Shown here piece by piece: positions 11,081 through 20,864 of a stretch of 64,000 bases of DNA. Position numbers and translations under genes: made by a program. The stretch is taken from contig OZ010590.1 in NCBI GenBank assembly GCA_963932145.1, positions 55,688,142-55,752,141 on the forward strand, given 5' to 3'. Every line of letters starts with the position of its first letter. The stretch's first letter is position 1. The notes beneath the pieces were generated by a model. That model saw only the letters and a program-made list of their open reading frames with translations, searched no databases and had not been told where the DNA came from. The stretch is from Acanthosepion lycidas. Taxonomy: Eukaryota; Mollusca; Cephalopoda; Sepiida; Sepiidae.

Positions 11081-11760
11081 TTACGATTCAGAGCAGAGTT
11101 TTGGTAAATGTTTCTGTTTGACAAAAAACAACTTGATGATTTAAATTCCTCAAGGAGTCTGGCTTTTAGCCAATATGAATGTGAAGAGGCTGAAATTTCA
11201 TAAAATTAAGTAAGGGGGGTTAACAGATGTAAAAAAAAAAAAAAAATAAAAAAAATATTTTTACCAAGATTTTCTAAGAAATAGAATTCAAAAATAATTT
11301 AATTCATTTGTGAATATGTCCTGAAAACATAAAAATCTGGCAATTATTTGATTTTTGCAAGAATTTCTCAAAATTTCAAAAAAATCTTTGTGCATGAAAT
11401 TAAAAAAAAAAAAACATTTTGGTATTTTAATATTAATTCTATAAAAATCTTATTTATAAAAGCAATTAAAAGATTTTATACCTAAATAATGTCATAGTTT
11501 TATTGCATTTTTTATTTTATGATTCAGAAATTTCATAAAATTAAATAAGTGGTAGTAGTAACAGGTGTTAAAAAAAAGAAAAAAAAATTTTATGAAGATT
11601 TTCTAAAAAAAAAAAAAAAAAAAAAATTTCAAAAATAATTTCATTCATTTGTGAATAAGTTCTGAAAATTTAATTGAATTCTGACAGTTATTTTCTTGCA
11701 AGAAAATCCCTAATCCCTGATACAAGAAAGCAAGATTTTTAACCAAAATTTCAAATGTGC
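11081..11760. repeat. Tandem duplication, ~335-bp period
   Basis: Two diverged copies share CATAAAATTAARTAAG, AAGATTTTCTAA and ATTCATTTGTGAATA blocks offset by 335-340 bases, each with expanded A-runs in the middle. Very AT-rich, no coding. Confidence 0.6.
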
Positions 11761-11886
11761 TAGAAACGATTAAAAAATTTAATAAAATAATGAAAAAAAT
11801 GCTTTGGTCTTTCCTCTTAATAATAACAAACATTTTGATGATATATCTTTTGCTTTTATCAAGTTTGGGGCATTTTTTCATCATAG

Positions 11887-11926
<40 letters not shown>

Positions 11927-11969
11927 AAATTTTTTGAGTTAGCTACATGTAATTGTTTTATTTAAGGCT

Positions 11970-12305
11970 TCATCTGCTTGTCTGGGTGGGTCAATCAGTT
12001 ATGTGCCATGCGTGATACACGTGTAGGCGATCATGTATCTTTCAATACATGACTGACAAGGCAGATTTTTTTCCTGCAGTAGGTTTCCATTTCTTTCTGC
12101 AGTAGACCAGTTGCCATCCAAGGCTATAGAACCCAGTCTATCCTACTATTTGCCCATAGCTGGAGGGAGAAGAGCATTCATACATTTCCCCTGGGTTATC
12201 AGCATGTAAGTGAATCTAATGGATTTGACAGGAATTTGAACATGGCTCTCTGATTCCTCAATCTGCGCCACTATCCATTACTCCACCATGCTTCCTTTGG
12301 GTGGG
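11970..12305 (-). mobile_element. tRNA-derived SINE-E, copy 1
   Basis: About 330 bases closely matching 46622-46945. On the minus strand it begins with a tRNA-like head (catggtggagtaatggata...; B-box-like ggttcaaattcctg) followed by a unique body ending with CATGATCGCCTAC and GTATCACGCATGGCAC. Confidence 0.75.
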
Positions 12306-12827
12306 TAGGTAAGTGATATCTGGGATGACTTCCCCCTACCAACTCTTTGCTCATCTATTCATCCAGACGTGGTGGCTGATAATATAAAATGGAGGATTCA
12401 GAATTGTAACATGGATTCATCTGTCTCCTGTCAAGGACAAAGCAGCACACTCCCTGATCCCAAGTAGAACTGTTAATATAGTCCAGAACCCAGATATAAC
12501 TGATTTCCAGTATTGTTGTCACTTGATCTGCAAAAATCCTCATCCACCCCTTTACTTATGCATTACCTTATGGTCAAAGTGGATAACACTTACAAGACCA
12601 AACTTCAAAATGAATTATCTGCTGGTTCATCAAACAGAAATACTTGATCGAGATAAAACCACCTCTTCCCCGTTCTATGTGGGTGTCCATGGTATCGTGA
12701 CCTGTCATTGTTTTATTTTCTCTCGGATGTTGGTCACTTTTCTATCATATTTACCAGACATTGTACCTTTAGATTAATATTTATGTCAGTCTCTACTGTA
12801 TTATTTTAACAATTTCAATTCCATTGA
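12306..12827. other. No gene recognised
   Basis: Less AT-rich than neighbours; ORFs on both strands (62 and 84 codons) show no domain. An upstream KATNIP exon could be hidden here but none was identified. Confidence 0.4.
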
Positions 12828-12840
12828 AGATTGCTAAAAG

Positions 12841-12932
12841 TAGCGCAAGAACATTTCTTTATTAAGAAAGATAAAAAAAAACAAAACATTGTGAAGTTAG
12901 CTGAAAGATGTCAGAAACAGTGTAAGACAAAG
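12841..12932 (+). CDS. KATNIP: Candidate upstream exon of KATNIP-like gene
   Basis: Open segment ending at a good donor (AAG then GTAAGT at 12933). Its phase-0 end joins directly to the phase-0 start of the confident exon at 13091. The last residues read KLAERCQKQCKTK and would lead into VVTAVKEEVSPQYEHYL, which resembles the basic stretch before the conserved LLLLQQRNR motif in KATNIP. The acceptor is uncertain: AG at 12839-12840 or at 12828-12829 are both possible, and the pyrimidine tract is weak. There is no in-frame ATG, so a further 5' exon would be needed. The first ~30 codons are lysine-rich and could be chance. RNA support is absent. Confidence 0.35.
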
Positions 12933-13090
12933 GTAAGTTGTCGCATAAAGTTAAAGTTGTAAAAAAAAATTCTCTTTTATTTTTACTTAATCACAAAAGG
13001 CTTAACACAATCCAGCAAATACTTTTTGTTGTAGTATATTATTCAATTATCTAATTATTTCTAACTCAAAGATAATTTATTTATTTGCAG

Positions 13091-13164
13091 GTTGTTACAG
13101 CAGTGAAGGAAGAGGTGTCTCCTCAGTATGAACACTATTTATTACTTCTACAACAACGTAACAG
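13091..13164 (+). CDS. KATNIP: KATNIP-like exon (QQRN motif, first half)
   Basis: Preceded by TTATTTGCAG and followed by GTATGA. Reads VVTAVKEEVSPQYEHYL then LLLLQQRN, with two bases (AG) left to form an arginine codon with the next exon. The HYLLLLQQRNR stretch matches the N-terminal EYLILLQQRNR signature of KATNIP/KIAA0556. This protein binds katanin p60/p80, acts at the ciliary base and on microtubules, and is a Joubert-syndrome gene in humans (known of the family). The strict phase match with the exon at 15168 and the conserved motif across the junction make the assignment firm. Whether this is the first or second coding exon of the window is open, because no initiator methionine is seen here. 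Confidence 0.85.
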
Positions 13165-13533
13165 GTATGAAAATTGGTCTTTATTAAAAACTTTAATTCT
13201 TTAGGAGATTAGCTAATACTGTGGAAGATTGATAGGAACAACAAACAATAGGATATCATTTCAAATAATTTTTGAATAATGACGCTATTAAAATGACAAA
13301 GAATAACAAAAATGACTTCAGGCACCAAAATAAATTTTCTTACTTGGCAGTAAGAAAATCTTGTAAATGCTTTATTTAAGAAAATGTATTTAAACTAACA
13401 TATCATATGTAAAATTTGATTGGATTATATATGCATGTATCAGCACTGGTATTTGATCAGAATATCGAGCTCTAATGAGGATCAAAGTGTAATCTGGCAT
13501 GTCCAGTAGTTGAATAAGGCCTGTACACTCAGA

Positions 13534-13537
<4 letters not shown>

Positions 13538-13583
<46 letters not shown>
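13538..13583. repeat. (TA)n tract
   Basis: Perfect TA dinucleotide run flanking the left end of the foldback at 13605-13918. Confidence 0.9.
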
Positions 13584-13586
<3 letters not shown>

Positions 13587-13604
13587 TATATTTAGGCAGC
13601 AATT

Positions 13605-13912
13605 TTTCATTAATGCATGTTTCATTAAATAATATAGACAAGTTTGTCTATTTATTTTAAGTAAGTTTCATCATGTTGTCTGATAAGCTTAATAACATTA
13701 TCATTGAAAGACGAAAGGAAATCACCATATTGATACATGTTTTAATCCAATCTAAGCTTTTGGCTTACACAAGCCATTATCAAAGATGACAATTTCAATA
13801 AATCAAACAACAACGGACGAAACAACAATGATAGTCTGCCCTTGCTGCATGAAAAGTTACTGAAAATAAATAGACAAAACTTGTCTATATTATTTAATGA
13901 AATATGCATTAA

Positions 13913-13918
<6 letters not shown>
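13605..13918. repeat. 314-bp foldback element between two (TA)n tracts
   Basis: Arms of ~72 bases (13605-13675 and 13847-13918) are near-perfect inverted copies, including ATAGACAAGTTTGTCTAT, itself a palindrome. The loop (13680-13845) holds the segment aagcttttggcttacacaag. (TA)n runs abut both ends. Likely a MITE that targets TA repeats; no transposase. Confidence 0.75.

Positions 13919-13960
<42 letters not shown>
13919..13960. repeat. (TA)n tract
   Basis: TA run between the foldback and the tRNA-type SINE at 13975. Confidence 0.9.
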
Positions 13961-13962
<2 letters not shown>

Positions 13963-13974
13963 GTGGACAAAGTA

Positions 13975-14240
13975 CGACAATTATTTTAATGTATTTTATT
14001 GTTATATGTTATTTATATAGACACAAATATTTAAGTAAATGCTCTGTTTATAATAAACAGTATTAACAACATTTTACCGGCCTTTTTGTTTGAGAAATTT
14101 TCATAGAATATATGTGTCCTCCAATAGGAATCAAACCTGTATCCTAAAGGGAATGGTCATATAGCCTGACATGCTATACCAGTTTAGCTACAGAGGACCA
14201 TCTGGTTAGCAAGGTTGATTTTACTGTTTTCAAACTACAA
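13975..14240 (-). mobile_element. tRNA-derived SINE-F, copy 1
   Basis: On the minus strand, tRNA-like head: TAGCTAAACTGG (A-box) and GGTTTGATTCC (B-box), then a body read here as atatttaagtaaatgctc and an AT-rich end leading to (TA)n. Too diverged for a tRNA gene (no proper acceptor stem). Confidence 0.75.
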
Positions 14241-14320
14241 TTTTCCATGATCTCCCTTGAACATTCATATCTGCTCAAGGTCTATATAAACATAAAAAAA
14301 TGACGTCACACTATGAAATA

Positions 14321-14545
14321 GACAAATCCGACAATTTAATATATTTTATTGTTATATGTTATTTATATAGACACAAATATTTAAGTAAATGCTCAGTTTT
14401 TGATAAACAGTATTAACAACATTTACCGGCCTGAAAATCTGAAAAATTTTCATATAAAATATGTGTTCCAACAGGAATCGAACCTGTATCCTACACAGAA
14501 CCATCATATAGCCTGGTATGTTATACCATAACATATAACATAAAA
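14321..14545 (-). mobile_element. tRNA-derived SINE-F, copy 2 (duplicated)
   Basis: Repeats copy 1 with an offset of about 349 bases, from gacaatttaatatatt to the tRNA-like head (on minus, GGTTCGATTCC). The two copies are more alike than other SINE-F copies, implying a local duplication. Confidence 0.7.
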
Positions 14546-14570
14546 ACTGTAGCTGTGATTTAGTTGGATC

Positions 14571-14960
14571 TTATCTCCAAGAGATTTTAAGTATAGCTCT
14601 CAGCATCCAAATGTAGGTTCCATCAAACTTAGACTCTAGAGTTTTACCTAATGTCCATGCAGTGGCACCATACATTAGTACTGCCTCTACAGTGGTGTGA
14701 AAGTGTTGCAGTTTGAGGTTGTCTGCTAGATCAGATTTCCAGATTACATCCATTTTATTTAAGGTGGACCAGACTTTAGCTATGTAAATTTTCACATCCT
14801 TTTCTGTAGAATTTATTTCACTTCCTAGGTATATAAAAGATTTGAAAGATTTTATTGATTCTCCTGAGGCAGTTTGTATTCGGCCTTGCTTGTTGAAGCC
14901 TGTGAATTCAGTTTTAGAAGCATTGACATAGTCCAACATTGTTTGCAGCATTTCTAGATT
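14571..14960 (-). mobile_element. RTE-like LINE, C-terminal RT fragment
   Basis: A 126-codon open frame (14571-14951, minus) reads NASKTEFTGFNKQG, FIYLGSEINSTEKDVKI, WKSDLADNLKLQHFHTTVEA, VLMYGATAWTL and DGTYIWMLRAILKISW, the thumb and tail segment of RTE-clade reverse transcriptases (YLGS, LYG..WTL, MLR motifs). The catalytic YADD region is not included. Truncated at both ends. Confidence 0.8.
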
Positions 14961-15167
14961 AGTTGAATGTTATCATATTATTATAGCCATTTGTGTACAA
15001 TAGTGCAGAGTCAAGAGCTGAAATCCCTAAAATATTGGGCACCCTTTTTCTAAACTGGACTCAAATTATAGCAGAAGGATTACTAAATTTGAGAATCCAC
15101 AAACATTTCAAAGATCCGAATCATTAAATTGTAATAAGTTCATCTTTACTGTTTTATTTTTAATTAG

Positions 15168-15361
15168 GATGTTGCGTAAATTGAAAACCAAAAGTAGCCA
15201 GGAGATTGCACTAGAGAGAAAAGAGCAAGGATTCACCCTCTACATAAATGGAGCTAATGCTGCCTTTACTCAAGGAAGAGTTGCTCCCCAACCACCCTCA
15301 ACCAACCAAATTTCTAATCACAAAGCTCATTCAAGAAGATACTTGGCAACTACACAATTAA
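15168..15361 (+). CDS. KATNIP: KATNIP-like exon (GF-Y-NGAN motif)
   Basis: Acceptor TTTTTAATTAG, donor A|GTAAGT. The first base completes the split arginine codon, then reads MLRKLKTKSSQEIALERKEQ and GFTLYINGANAAF. Family members carry the same block (ILKHLKSKD..., EQGFSVYVNGAN) directly after QQRNR, so this exon is the best single piece of evidence for the KATNIP assignment. The rest is basic and low-complexity (proline, serine, histidine) and ends with one carried base that fits the exon at 18671. The ATG at 15169 is internal, not a start: the homology runs upstream through the previous exon. Confidence 0.9.
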
Positions 15362-15739
15362 GTAAGTTGATGTCTTTCTTTTTAAGAATTTATGATTCTC
15401 CTTTTTTATTGAGATCAAATATACAATTATCATAGCAACACTGATTACAAAGTATTGTGGAACTGTATTGGTTACTGTATGGTTTAACTGCAGTGATATT
15501 CTCTCTTGGCTATTTAGTCCAAGAAAAAAATCCACTTAAGTCGCATCTCCAGAAATTGTAAATAAAAGAAGAAAGTTATGGTATTAGTGTTCTTCAATTT
15601 GGTCTCTCTTGAATGAAAGCAGTACATTTATTGTCTCTGAAGAATGTGTTGACCAAAGTTAAATCAAGATTTAATCACACAAAATATCTGTAAATTTTGT
15701 GTTTCATTTTTTTAGATAAGTCTTGGAATATCTGTTACT

Positions 15740-15900
15740 TACAGGACAGATTGAGAGGAGAGCAAGAGGGACAGATGAAAACAATGCATAAAATATTTGA
15801 CGAGCTTGAGAAAATAGATGGCAGAATTGGGTTTAGAAATAAAGAAAATTGTGGAGAGTCATGATCACCTACATACTGATGGACACAGCACATGAAGAAT
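15740..15900 (+). mobile_element. RTE-like LINE 3' end
   Basis: Encodes the final residues and 3' tail common to the family (gtggagagtcatgatcacctac...ctgatggacacagcacatgaag). Only the last ~160 bases are present. Confidence 0.6.
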
Positions 15901-15984
15901 GTCAATATAAAAATTTCATCATTTCAAACTGTTGTCCTCATCTTGGTGGTTATAGATGTTATTAATTAAAGTGTATAGGCTATT

Positions 15985-16170
15985 CTTCTAGGTGCTGTGG
16001 TACCTCAGGACATAGCCGATCATGGCTCTCCACAACTTCCTATAACTTGTGGCCCTTAGCAGTTTTTCTATTTTTACTAAGGTTCTTCCCACCCTGTTCT
16101 GCCATCTATTTGCACAATCTTGTCAGGTAAGTGATTCTCTGCCTTCCTCTACTCCCAGTGAGGATTAATA
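15985..16170 (-). mobile_element. RTE-like LINE 3' end, antisense
   Basis: Reverse complement of the same RTE tail (gtacctcaggacatagccgatcatggctctccac). It forms an inverted pair with 15740-15900, ~85 bases apart. Confidence 0.65.
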
Positions 16171-16274
16171 TTGGCTCGTATGCATCTCAATTATCAGAAG
16201 CGGTATAGAAACCCATTATGTTGATCAAATGTTGAAACAATCTGACATTGTATATAAAGGCCCCAAAAGCACAA

Positions 16275-16440
16275 ACCAAGATGGTGGTATAGTGGATAGA
16301 GAAGTTGGTTAAACATGTGTTTACTGTCATCTAGTGCGTGTGGGTTCACCCAAGAACAAACAATTACTGGCATCACGGGGACAAAATAACATAACAGTCA
16401 GCAGATATCCCCTATCAGCCAAAAAGCAATGGATATCTGA
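16275..16440 (+). mobile_element. tRNA-derived SINE head
   Basis: GATGGTGGTATAGTGGATAG (A-box) and GTGTGGGTTCACCC (B-box) at tRNA spacing, followed by non-tRNA body. Folding as a full tRNA is poor, so a SINE is preferred. Confidence 0.5.
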
Positions 16441-16677
16441 TGATGGTCAGAGGGTATCTATTTAAAATGTTTTGTCTGTAATAACATTTATAACAAACCA
16501 AGATGAGAACAATAGTTCAAAATTAAAGTATAATGAAATATCTACGTTGTACAGTTCCAGTCATAAAATACACAAAAACATAATGAAAACAATAACATCT
16601 TCAATTTCAAATATTTTCCCAACAAACTTGGCAACCTGCTAAACATGCAAAGAAAGAAATTTTTTTTTTTCATTTCA

Positions 16678-17155
16678 CTCTAAGCAAGGTGATAATGACA
16701 CTAAGATGTCTGGGATTTACTGTCAGTGGAAAAAATTGAGAAAATGTTTTGGAGAGAGAGTGGACATTAAAAGACCAGAAATCAAGGAGACTGAAGATAA
16801 TGATTGACATTGTATTTAAATTTTTGAAGGTCATAGTTGACTGGAAAGCAAGAAAGTGAAAGAGAGTTCCACAAGTAAGAAGTGAGAGAAAAGAAATTGT
16901 TAGCATAGAACTTATGGTTACATCTAGCAATTTCAATAGTACTGCACTTAAATTTGTAAATTTAAAGTACCAAAGAGGGAAGTTCATCTGAACAATTACT
17001 ATGAAAATATTTATAGAAAAGGCAAAGGTAAGCTATGTAGTGGTGGTTGGAAAGTGACTGAAGCTGAGTTTCTGTTCCAAAGGCATGATGCCTGCTCACA
17101 TGATATCTGTACAATGCAAAACATCTGTGCCTTCTTGGCCACATTTTTTCAACTG
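16678..17155 (-). mobile_element. LINE-A 3' fragment, antisense
   Basis: On the minus strand encodes AYLCLFYKYFHSNCSDELPS and continues into the family tail, ending at the TTTTTT run near 16660. It abuts a plus-strand copy, so the two are head to head. Confidence 0.75.
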
Positions 17156-17157
17156 AC

Positions 17158-17835
17158 TTGAAGTGGAACAACTACATTGAATCAATAGCTGTATCTACTG
17201 CAAGAAAAATTGAGTCACGGTGTTGTGCCAGGAAATTTTTCTCATCTGAGTCCATCTTGCACATTTACAAAACTATCATTTATCTGGGCATTGAATACTG
17301 CTACTATATCTGGTATGGTGCTCCTGAAATTAATCTTGAGGTTCTTGACAAAATCCAAAGAAGGATCGACAACAATGTAATTGTTCCTGACTTGGCATCT
17401 CACCTTCAGTCACTTTCTTACTAACATGATGTGGCTTCCCTCTGTCTGTTTTACAAATATTTTCATGGCAACTGCTCTGATGAGCTTTTTTCCCCTGGTG
17501 CTCTGACTACATGAATTTAAGTGTGCTACTAGACTAGCATCTAGGTCCCACGTTTTTAATGTTGAAATAGCTAAATGCAACTGCCACTTCTCCTCCTCCT
17601 CCTCCAGTTGCTTTTCTTGCACTTCCCACCCATGGAACTCTCTTCTGTTTACTTGTTTCCCTGATAACTACAATCTTCAAAAATTTAAATGCAACGTCAA
17701 TTGCCATCTTCTGTCTTCTTCAATCCTTTTCAGCTGTTGTTGTTTCCTATCCTCCTCTTTTCTCTCACTTCCACTCCTTGTAACCTCTTGTGTACTAGTG
17801 GCATTCCCACCTTGCTTCTGGTGAAATTATTTAAA
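17158..17835 (+). mobile_element. LINE-A (CR1/Jockey-like) ORF2 C-terminal fragment
   Basis: The longest LINE-A coding piece: KWNNYIESIAVSTARKIESR, CCARKFFSSESILHIYKTII, YLGIEYCYYIWYGAPEINLE and VLDKIQRRI, then after a stop at 17422 DVASLCLFYKYFHGNCSDEL, and the tail with ctcctccttg/cttctggtgaaatt. This is the post-catalytic C-terminal region of a CR1/Jockey-type reverse transcriptase. Several stops; inactive. Confidence 0.8.
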
Positions 17836-18339
17836 AATAATAAACGTGTTCATTAGCCAATAAAACAATGATCCAACCTTTAGCATTATGCTATAGAGTG
17901 CCATAAGTTAAAACTTTTGCTTACCTTTGGTATTTGTGGAAGAAATGTTGAACATAGTACACCAAGGACATTGTTTAATCCATTCTGTTGCCATTCCTGC
18001 AGTATGAAGGCAATGTATTATTCCAGAATTATAATGCCTGCTCACATGATGCCCATACAATGCAACATGCTCTGCATAATGTTTGGCAACTTCTCAGGCT
18101 GTCATGTCCCCCATTTGACATGTATAGTGCAGGATAGTACAACACTTGTTCACTTAGTCCACTAACAACTTTTGTTTTGCGTCAACAGATGCAAGATGCC
18201 TAGAATATGGCTGTACAGGATGGTGTTCAGCATTTGTACAATTGCAGACATGTGAATATTATCAACCATTATTGATTTTTGGCTAGTATTGATTGTTTAG
18301 AGTTTTTTTTTTTCATCACAACTGCTTTACTGTGTTCAT

Positions 18340-18470
18340 CAATTAAGTGTAGATTGGAAAGAATGAACCAGCTTCAGGCAAGACTCAAACCAGTATCCAT
18401 TTTACTTCAGGAAGCCTGTTTATGTGCTGTAGAATCTCTATCATTGAAACTACGAGAACTTTATGGCTTA
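18340..18470 (-). mobile_element. Degenerate tRNA-derived SINE-F
   Basis: caggcaagactcaaaccagtatcc matches the B-box region and gaaactacgagaac the A-box side of the SINE-F copies at 20470-20590 and 14110. It lies inside a 77-codon ORF (18279-18512) that looked protein-like at first. Confidence 0.5.
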
Positions 18471-18670
18471 CAGGAAATAAAATCTAACAGAACAAAAACT
18501 AATAATGAGTAATTGTTGGAAAGATTCAGTTTCGGCTGCCATAACACCATCATCTGCTTCTGACAAAATAAAGTAGGAGACATTATTTTTGGAGGAATGC
18601 TTGTATAATAACAATCCTACTACAATGGCCTGTACATGTAAACGTTGCTACTTACCTCTTTCAATTTCAG

Positions 18671-18847
18671 TATCTAGGCGATATAAAACAATGATGGATC
18701 ATCAACAACTGAAGGAACTTGAACTTGACATGGAGCAAGAACTTAAAGAACGCCAGGCAGCCAGAACTGCTCCTTTAAACAAACCACGCAGGAAACGATG
18801 GAATTTAAAATCTCTAGATCTCAAATTGGCAGGCATGAGTGATAGTG
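18671..18847 (+). CDS. KATNIP: KATNIP-like exon (RTAP / RRxRW segment)
   Basis: Acceptor CTTTCAATTTCAG, donor G|GTAAGT. It starts with two bases completing a codon carried from 15361. The product is a charged helical stretch (HQQLKELELDMEQELKERQA) followed by ARTAPLNKPRRKRWNLKSL. The RTAP...RRxxW...KS spacing matches the corresponding KATNIP segment (SRTAPSKVQRRGWHQKS). No stops in frame across 177 bases. It ends with one carried base. The exon is followed 19 bases later by a foldback element with 32-bp arms (18867-19070), so the intron boundary has tolerated an insertion very close to the donor. Confidence 0.85.
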
Positions 18848-18866
18848 GTAAGTAGGTCTTGTGTGT

Positions 18867-19070
18867 GTAAGATAAAATATGTGAAAACCAGTTGAATGTT
18901 TAAGGTTTTTATTCAGTTGCCAGAAAATCATCATTGGAATAAGTGAAAAAATTTGATTGCCATGGTAATGATTTTTCCTTAATTTTTTCCTCTTGTTCAG
19001 ATAATGTTCTTATTGACATTAGAATAAAAAAAAATAATCATGCAACTGGTTTTCACATATTCCATCTTAC
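18867..19070. mobile_element. 204-bp MITE with 32-bp inverted ends
   Basis: 18867-18898 (GTAAGATAAAATATGTGAAA...) and 19039-19070 (...TTTTCACATATTCCATCTTAC) are inverted copies with about two mismatches. The interior has an AT-rich ORF of no significance. It begins 19 bases beyond the exon ending at 18847. Target-site duplication unclear. Confidence 0.7.
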
Positions 19071-19850
19071 CTTGTTTGGATATTTCATATCATTCATTTT
19101 ATCATATATATCAGTAGTGACTCGAGGTCATCAATCTTTGTTGAGCTCATTAGTCTTTAATAAAATATACTATTGGTATAACTTGGATGCTAAAATGATT
19201 CTTTTACTCTGACTAAAATATATCATTTTTTAAAATTAAAATTTTTAAAAAACACATTTTAGTATTTTAATATTAATTGTAATAATTCTAGAAAAATAAA
19301 CATTTTTAAAAAATTTTCCAGACATGTAAGAAAAAATGGTGAAGACAAAGCTAGATATGTTTATTTTTAAAAAAAAAATAATGTGTATATATCTTGAGTG
19401 TGTGTTTGTATATATATGTCTGTGGATTAGTGTGTTTATGTATCTCTCTGTTTCTGAATTTTATTGTACATTTATGATCACTCCTGCTGACTGATATCAT
19501 ATTTCCTCAACACTAACCCAGTCACACTCCTCACCCCAACCCTCTAGTTGATGATTTTCGCTGAATTTAAGGTTGAGCTAAATTTAATTTGCCCTTTCTC
19601 AAAAGATACAGTCAGCTAAAAACCATATACTGTATGGAATAAATTATTTAAAATGGACATTTAAAAATAATAAGTTGAAATAAAAATATGATCTTTGAAA
19701 AACAGGACATACAAGTCATTAGAGATTTTTACAAAATTATTTATATAATTAAAGCAAGAAACACCTTGCCTATTCGTATGTCTCCAGCTTTGATCAAGCT
19801 CAGACCTACTCAGCCCGACTCGCTACATTCTTTTTTTTTTCACTTATTTT
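19071..19850. other. No gene recognised
   Basis: AT-rich intron sequence with short (TG/TA) runs near 19380-19440. Confidence 0.5.
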
Positions 19851-19856
19851 CTTTCT

Positions 19857-20075
19857 TTGTTTTTTCTTCTTTCTTTGTTTTTTCTTCTTTCTTTGTTTTT
19901 TTCTTCTTTCTTTGTTTTTTTCTTCTTTCTTTGTTTTTTCTTCTTTCTTTGTTTTTTCTTCTTTCTTTGTTTTTTCTTCTTTCTTTGTTTTTTCTTCTTT
20001 CTTTGTTTTTCCTTCTTTCTTTGTTTTTTCTTCTTTCTTTGTTTTTTCTTCTTTCTTTGTTTTTTCTTCTTTCTT
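19857..20075. repeat. 18-bp minisatellite, ~12 units
   Basis: Tandem unit TTTTTTCTTCTTTCTTTG with few variants (one TTTTTCC). Because 18 is a multiple of three, it keeps frames open on both strands: FFLLSL repeats on +, and KKEEKT/QRKKKK repeats on -. The ORFs of 81-153 codons here are artefacts of this. Strong purine/pyrimidine strand asymmetry. Confidence 0.95.
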
Positions 20076-20394
20076 ATGAACAGTATCAACGAAATGTATT
20101 TCAGTCAATATTTAAAAGAGTTAAAACAATTAATTTTGGATCTAGCTAAAGTCAAGAATGGAAACAATACACTATGAAAATTTTTTGTTGCTTTGAGATA
20201 GATATACTTGAATGCTGATTCACTTGAGCTAAACCTGACCAGCCTGACCTCCAGAGTTGCCTCTGATATATATTGGCAGCGATAATTCTTTCAAGCATGT
20301 TTGATCAGATGATATATATTTCTAAAAAATTAATGGATTTTATTTTTAATCTGACATTTTTATTACTTCAGAAGTTATTTTTAGCGGAGATCCA

Positions 20395-20600
20395 TATTTA
20401 AGTGGATGCTCCAATTATTTTAAACTGTATTTGTCTAAATACATATGTCTGCATACTCAAGAAAACTTATAAAAAGAAAATGTGCCCTCCAGCAGGATTC
20501 CAATCAGTGTCCCTCTTTGCAGGAGAAACCACCATGTGGTCTGGTGTGCTTTTACCGCTTGACTACGAAGAGCATCACAATAAAGCAAGGTTCTATTTTT
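20395..20600 (-). mobile_element. tRNA-derived SINE-F, copy
   Basis: Body landmark catatttaagtggatgctcc and tRNA-like head on the minus strand (GTAGTCAAGCGGTAAAAGC as A-box; GATTGGAATCC as B-box). Confidence 0.7.
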
Positions 20601-20724
20601 TTTAATTTTCAAAAGGTTCTGTTTGTTTTTAAAGGTAAAATATTACCTTGCTTTATTGCGGTGCAGGCTGGTACACAGGCTGGTAGATGAAATAAATGCT
20701 GTTTAAAATAAACAAAGCATCTAC

Positions 20725-20730
20725 TCAAAA

Positions 20731-20788
<58 letters not shown>
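20725..20788. repeat. A-tract followed by (TA)n
   Basis: About 23 A then a TA run. Confidence 0.9.
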
Positions 20789-20792
<4 letters not shown>

Positions 20793-20864
20793 TCAAAAGA
20801 TATGTCCTCCAATTTCACCTTTCACAGGTATACTGTTTGTCAAGGCAAGATAAAATCTTTTTCT

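Noticed and set aside
12523..12777. 84-codon ORF just upstream of the KATNIP exons, considered as the first exon.
   Set aside because: No similarity to the KATNIP N-terminus, no phase-compatible donor, and high cysteine/tryptophan content unlike the family.
18279..18512. 77-codon ORF with a helical, coiled-coil-like sequence (RMNQLQARLKPVSILLQEAC), first taken as an extra exon.
   Set aside because: It overlaps a degenerate minus-strand tRNA-like SINE-F, and its phase does not fit between the exons at 15361 and 18671.
19688..20177. Several ORFs of 81-153 codons on both strands rich in FFLLSL or KKEEKT.
   Set aside because: All are read-through of the 18-bp minisatellite.
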